7,546 nucleotides of DNA from the NCBI GenBank assembly GCA_903925195.1, contig CAIYEO010000059.1, positions 1-7,546 on the forward strand. Reading direction: 5' to 3'. Shown piece by piece: positions 4,462-7,546 of this stretch. Below the pieces are notes generated by a model. The model searched no databases. It had not been told where the DNA came from and saw nothing but the letters and a program-made list of their open reading frames with translations. A program made the position numbers and the translations under genes. Position 1 is the first letter of the stretch. Each line of letters begins with the position of its first letter. Source of the stretch: an uncultured Candidatus Saccharibacteria bacterium (GTDB lineage: Bacteria > Patescibacteria > Saccharimonadia > Saccharimonadales > UBA4665).

Positions 4462-6074
4462 CTGGTTCTGGTTGTTCCCTTGTTATTCTTAACCACTACC
4501 GACTTATCTGTAACATCAAACTTATCATAATAGAGACCAAACATTAGTCGTGTCTGAGAATAGAATGCAGATAATGAACTATACACAATTGTAGTAACTG
4601 GAAGATAAACCCATTGAAGTATCATAAAGATATTTCGATGTGCTTTATAGTGGGCTGGTTTTGGCGGTAGAGTTTTAAAACTAATAAATAGAGTTGCTAT
4701 GATGCCCGCCAGCGCAACAGTCTGAATCCTGCTTACAAGTATAGGCAGTTCGTTAGCTGCATAATTTTGAGGATTAACCAGAACCGGCACAAAGGCCGAG
4801 AATGCCAGTAGTATAGGTGCTACTGCCCATGTAACATGTCCTTCTAACAGCCTTAGAAATTTAAATATCATATCTATTTTGGGTAATTTATTTTTAGTCA
4901 AAAATCCTTTTTGAGCAAAGTATGCAACGTCTGAAGCGCCGTAAGTCCACCTTCTTAATTGAATAAATTGTGCCTTCAAAGTCTTAGCATATGTGCTAGA
5001 AAAAACTGCATCTTGATATATAGGAGTATATATAGGATAAACTTTGTGTTTTCCGTCGTATCTAAAATACGTTCTCCAGAACTGATGACCGTCCTCAACT
5101 ATAGTTCTAGTACTCCAATAGTCAGTATCAATAAGAGATTTCATGCTTTGAGCATGCGAAGAAAAGTTACGTAGCATATGAGGCCTAAGAGAAAGAACCA
5201 CATTCCAGAATGAGTTGCCAGTAGCTATAACCCTCATCGGAGCAGGAACATCCCAAATATTATTGGTATACATAGGAATAGGCTGGAAAGAAATATTAAG
5301 TGGGTCTATGCAAGAAACATAGGTATAAGCTAAAGCTGCAAAGTAGTTTTTATCAGGCCGATTGTCTGAATCAAGGGTAGTTACAACCACTTTTATAGGG
5401 TCAATCTTTTTACTTTCCAGAAATTTCCTCAATTCTTTAGCAGCAAATGTTATGTTACCGCCCTTTCCAATAATCTCATTCGGAATATCCGAGGGGTGCT
5501 TAACAGCCATCGCATGGAAGAATTTACCTTTATATTTTTCTATAATATCCTTCGTTACTTCTTCGGTTCTCTTGCCTCCTCTTTCTTCGTAAGCAATAAC
5601 TAAAATTACCTTTTTAGGATCATAGACTGAGTCTAATATAGATTTGATTGTAGGCTCAACCACATCTTTGCTTTCGTTATAAACTGCCACCAAGGCTACC
5701 TGGTATAAGTCATCCGGCCTATTAGCATCTGGATATTCAGCCAGTCGCTTGATGTTAGAAAAATGCCAGTCTGGCCTGACTGCACCATCGGCAACTATTC
5801 CAGACTGTAATTCATCAAGCATTGAGCTCCAATCTAATTGTTTATGTAGCTTCATTATCTTATATCCCTGAAATGCCCTGATATCTATTCCAATCGACCT
5901 AACAAACCATAAAAGTAAGTATCCCAATATGAATACTACTGCGATATTGACATCAATGAAGCTAAGTATAAAAGGCAAAAATAAGAAAAACCAGCTCAGC
6001 ATCCCTGGAAGCACTTCGAAAAACCTATAGGCCTTAGTCTTATCTTTTTGTAGGGGTATTTCAATATCTGTCAT
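4458..6074 (-). CDS. Membrane-bound processive-type family 2 glycosyltransferase
   Basis: 538-aa inner-membrane enzyme, likely to polymerise or transfer sugars from a nucleotide-sugar for a cell-envelope glycan. Two N-terminal membrane segments (about 20-40 and 43-61) precede a cytosolic GT-A domain. This opens at VALVAVYNES (126-135) and has a GKGGNITFA element (203-211), the DSD metal-binding motif (235-237), a VEDGH motif (326-330; the catalytic-base ED), and QLRRW (372-376), which fits the QxxRW signature of processive GT2 enzymes such as cellulose, hyaluronan and poly-GlcNAc synthases. Three more hydrophobic segments follow (about 412-433, 444-466, 481-504). There is no PilZ domain. The gene begins one base after the stop of the 118-aa membrane protein (TAAAATG), with no Shine-Dalgarno, so the two are probably translationally coupled. 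The sugar and product cannot be told from sequence. Confidence 0.88.
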   Translation of the reverse strand: MTDIEIPLQKDKTKAYRFFEVLPGMLSWFFLFLPFILSFIDVNIAVVFILGYLLLWFVRSIGIDIRAFQGYKIMKLHKQLDWSSMLDELQSGIVADGAVRPDWHFSNIKRLAEYPDANRPDDLYQVALVAVYNESKDVVEPTIKSILDSVYDPKKVILVIAYEERGGKRTEEVTKDIIEKYKGKFFHAMAVKHPSDIPNEIIGKGGNITFAAKELRKFLESKKIDPIKVVVTTLDSDNRPDKNYFAALAYTYVSCIDPLNISFQPIPMYTNNIWDVPAPMRVIATGNSFWNVVLSLRPHMLRNFSSHAQSMKSLIDTDYWSTRTIVEDGHQFWRTYFRYDGKHKVYPIYTPIYQDAVFSSTYAKTLKAQFIQLRRWTYGASDVAYFAQKGFLTKNKLPKIDMIFKFLRLLEGHVTWAVAPILLAFSAFVPVLVNPQNYAANELPILVSRIQTVALAGIIATLFISFKTLPPKPAHYKAHRNIFMILQWVYLPVTTIVYSSLSAFYSQTRLMFGLYYDKFDVTDKSVVVKNNKGTTRTS

Positions 6075-6075
6075 T

Positions 6076-6432
6076 TTAGTGCATTGCTAATAAAGAATTA
6101 CTAACTATTATTGTACATATTAAAAGCAGTATGCCGAGGCTTAGTATCGCCAGAGAAACACTCCTTTGGTTTTTGAATGATTTCACGCTCAATATGAACC
6201 CCACGACGACAATTAACAAGGAGAAAGCCATGAACCCAATAATATTAGCTACCCCTCCTTGAGTATATTGATCGATTCCCAGATTTGCTCTTCTTTGATT
6301 TATATATATACCTGCTCTGCCATTATTCAGCCTGAGCAAGATCAAACCCACCGATAAAAGTGCCAGCATTAAATTCGAAGTAAGGAGTAAAAGTATTGTT
6401 TTGTCGTGTAAATATTTTATGGGTGTTGCCAT
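6076..6432 (-). CDS. Small three-helix membrane protein of unknown function
   Basis: 118-aa hydrophobic protein. Predicted membrane helices lie at about 12-34, 62-83 and 92-111. The loop between the first two (35-60) is polar and carries a distinctive patch, AGIYINQRRANLGIDQ. There is no cleavable signal peptide or lipobox. I do not recognise a named family, though proteins of this size and style occur in CPR genomes (recollection, not checked). ATG at 6432 is fixed by an in-frame TGA upstream. Because it is first in a tight pair with the processive GT2 enzyme, with one base between them, it may be an accessory subunit, as small PgaD is for PgaC. That role is inference from arrangement only. 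Confidence 0.8.
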   Translation of the reverse strand: MATPIKYLHDKTILLLLTSNLMLALLSVGLILLRLNNGRAGIYINQRRANLGIDQYTQGGVANIIGFMAFSLLIVVVGFILSVKSFKNQRSVSLAILSLGILLLICTIIVSNSLLAMH

Positions 6433-6441
6433 TACTCATAT

Positions 6442-6470
6442 ATTGTAGCTGTTATGCAAAATCAAGTCGA
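6442..6470 (-). promoter_or_regulatory. Promoter candidate for the membrane protein/GT2 pair
   Basis: On the minus strand TCGACT (6465-6470) and TACAAT (6442-6447) are 17 bp apart. The -10 ends nine bases before the ATG at 6432, so the mRNA would have a leader of only about 2-4 nt. An overlapping alternative, TTGATT (6460-6465) with TATATG (6437-6442), has the same spacing but would start inside the gene. There is no Shine-Dalgarno before this gene. Confidence 0.4.
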
Positions 6471-6484
6471 GTAGATATTTATGA

Positions 6485-6512
6485 TTGATTTTTAAAACAT
6501 TAGTATTATAGT
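6485..6512 (+). promoter_or_regulatory. Promoter candidate for the hydrolase gene
   Basis: TTGATT (6485-6490) and TATAGT (6507-6512) are 16 bp apart, pointing away from the membrane-protein promoter. Transcription would start near 6519, leaving a leader of about 22 nt that contains AAAGAG (6529-6534), a weak ribosome site 6 nt before the ATG. Confidence 0.4.
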
Positions 6513-6540
6513 TAGATTTAATTACTCTAAAGAGATAATC

Positions 6541-7546
6541 ATGAAAATTAAAGCTAGTTCATATTCACCAGAAAGAACGATGCCTAATCAAGAATCAGGT
6601 CTAGAGAAAAGTCTGCCTTGGCACCATGATCAAATATTGGAAGAAATAGAGCATAAAAACTCGGTGCTGGAGGATAATGCTTCATTGCATTTCTTTAGAG
6701 CTAAATTTGATGACGGAATCAAGCTGGGAATTAACTATTGCCGGCCCAACAGTCCAATAACCGAAACTTCAGTAGTCATAACTCCCGCACTATCAACAGG
6801 ACTACATGGAAGGAATGCAAACATGCAAAGAAAACTAGCTGAATTAGGGCTTCCCAGTATTCTTATTGGCACACCTGGGGGCGAAAGAGATTCATTCAAG
6901 GATGAAATAGCTAATTTTATTAACGACCCAAGAGGCACTATTTCAGAATTAGGTGCCATATGTTTATCCAAAAATGCTCATTATGTTCAAGAAATTATAA
7001 AACGTAATGATCTGCTGGATTTGGACAACAAAAGTATGATTGGATACGGCGAATCTAGAGGTGCAATGACCTTACTTGGAAATATTGCATCTCAAGATGA
7101 ATATGATATTAAAATTCCCTATGCCCTTGCTGTAGCTCCCTGCTATCCGAGGCCATTTCAAATAAGTAAATCGCTAGAATTCTCAGGTCAAGTGCTAAAT
7201 GAAATTATCGGATTAAGACAATTGATTGGAAGTCTGGGGATTAATCATGTTAATACTTTAAATCTATCGCCAAAATCAGTTATATATGAAATAGCTCATA
7301 TTCCGACTTTATTTAACGGAGATACCGGCAAATTCATCCCAGAAGTGCCAAAAGATCAAAGCCTAGATATTATTTCTTTTAAAAATGACATATCTGGACA
7401 GCCAGAATATTGGCGTAACATATTTCCCAAAGATGAATATCCAAATATTGAGGTTGAGATAATGCCGGGCAGTCACCTTTCGATTGCAAAAGCTAAAACA
7501 TTTAAATTAGTTATTGATAGATTTTCATTTATTAGAGAATGCATAC
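6541..7546 (+). CDS. Alpha/beta-hydrolase-fold protein, 3' end cut by the window
   Basis: An open frame runs from ATG 6541 without a stop to the window edge (335 codons visible), so the gene is incomplete. The nucleophile elbow GYGESRG (168-174) has the GxSxG form with Ser172. It follows a strand-like hydrophobic stretch, VVITPA (78-83), and another, PSILIGTPGG (105-114), as expected for the fold. A late Asp in FNGDTGKF (Asp261) and a His in PGSHLSI (His312) are in the right order to complete a Ser-Asp-His triad. There is no signal peptide or lipobox, so the protein is probably cytosolic. Substrate is unknown; esterase, lipase or peptidase are all possible. It is transcribed divergently from the membrane protein/GT2 pair across a 108-bp gap. 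Overlapping minus-strand frames here are shadows. The frame is certain, the fold likely, the activity unknown. Confidence 0.82.
   Translation, partial: MKIKASSYSPERTMPNQESGLEKSLPWHHDQILEEIEHKNSVLEDNASLHFFRAKFDDGIKLGINYCRPNSPITETSVVITPALSTGLHGRNANMQRKLAELGLPSILIGTPGGERDSFKDEIANFINDPRGTISELGAICLSKNAHYVQEIIKRNDLLDLDNKSMIGYGESRGAMTLLGNIASQDEYDIKIPYALAVAPCYPRPFQISKSLEFSGQVLNEIIGLRQLIGSLGINHVNTLNLSPKSVIYEIAHIPTLFNGDTGKFIPEVPKDQSLDIISFKNDISGQPEYWRNIFPKDEYPNIEVEIMPGSHLSIAKAKTFKLVIDRFSFIRECI

Noticed and set aside
6735..6971. 78-codon open frame on the minus strand.
   Set aside because: It is antisense to the continuous hydrolase frame (6541 to the edge), which has a recognisable GxSxG motif and a ribosome site. 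The minus frame has no such support.
1..7546. Mobile elements, CRISPR arrays, defence genes or an alternative genetic code.
   Set aside because: No transposase, integrase, spaced repeat array or toxin pair is visible. No in-frame TGA codons occur in any gene, so TGA=Gly recoding is not supported.

Overview
This AT-rich window looks like ordinary chromosome from a small-genome bacterium. The protein styles suggest a Candidate Phyla Radiation / Patescibacteria lineage, with Saccharibacteria-like as my best guess. The pointers are a ThrRS without a TGS domain, an HTH protein fused to a degenerate nucleotidyltransferase fold, a small three-helix membrane protein coupled to a GT2 enzyme, and weak or absent Shine-Dalgarno sequences. 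This placement is inference; no marker that fixes the phylum is present. The complete genes seen stop at TAA or TAG, and no gene contains in-frame TGA, so there is no sign of the TGA=Gly code used by some CPR lineages.

Layout. (1) 16-3363, minus strand: a probable operon read thrS -> miaA -> HTH/nucleotidyltransferase-like regulator. thrS and miaA share one base (TAATG). The regulator follows after 37 nt and may have its own extended -10 promoter. (2) 3364-4041: an RNA and regulatory region. It holds a strong intrinsic terminator inside the thrS leader, a tRNA-Val(GAC) gene with its own promoter and terminator on the minus strand, and a divergent plus-strand promoter in front of a possible 34-codon gene. 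(3) 4042-4461, plus strand: nrdR, with an 18-bp perfect palindrome across its start codon whose core fits the NrdR-box consensus. (4) 4458-6432, minus strand: a coupled pair made of a 118-aa three-helix membrane protein and a 538-aa processive-type family 2 glycosyltransferase. Its 3' end overlaps the end of nrdR. (5) 6541-7546, plus strand: an alpha/beta-hydrolase-fold protein, divergent from the membrane pair and cut by the window edge.

How the genes fit together: thrS, miaA and tRNA-Val serve translation (aminoacylation, tRNA A37 modification, the tRNA itself). NrdR controls deoxyribonucleotide synthesis and probably its own gene. The membrane pair probably makes or exports an envelope polysaccharide. 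No mobile element, CRISPR array, toxin-antitoxin pair or defence system is visible. The most interesting points are the putative NrdR autoregulatory operator, the terminator in the thrS leader, the coupled small-membrane-protein/GT2 pair, and several promoters lying so close to start codons that leaderless mRNAs are likely.
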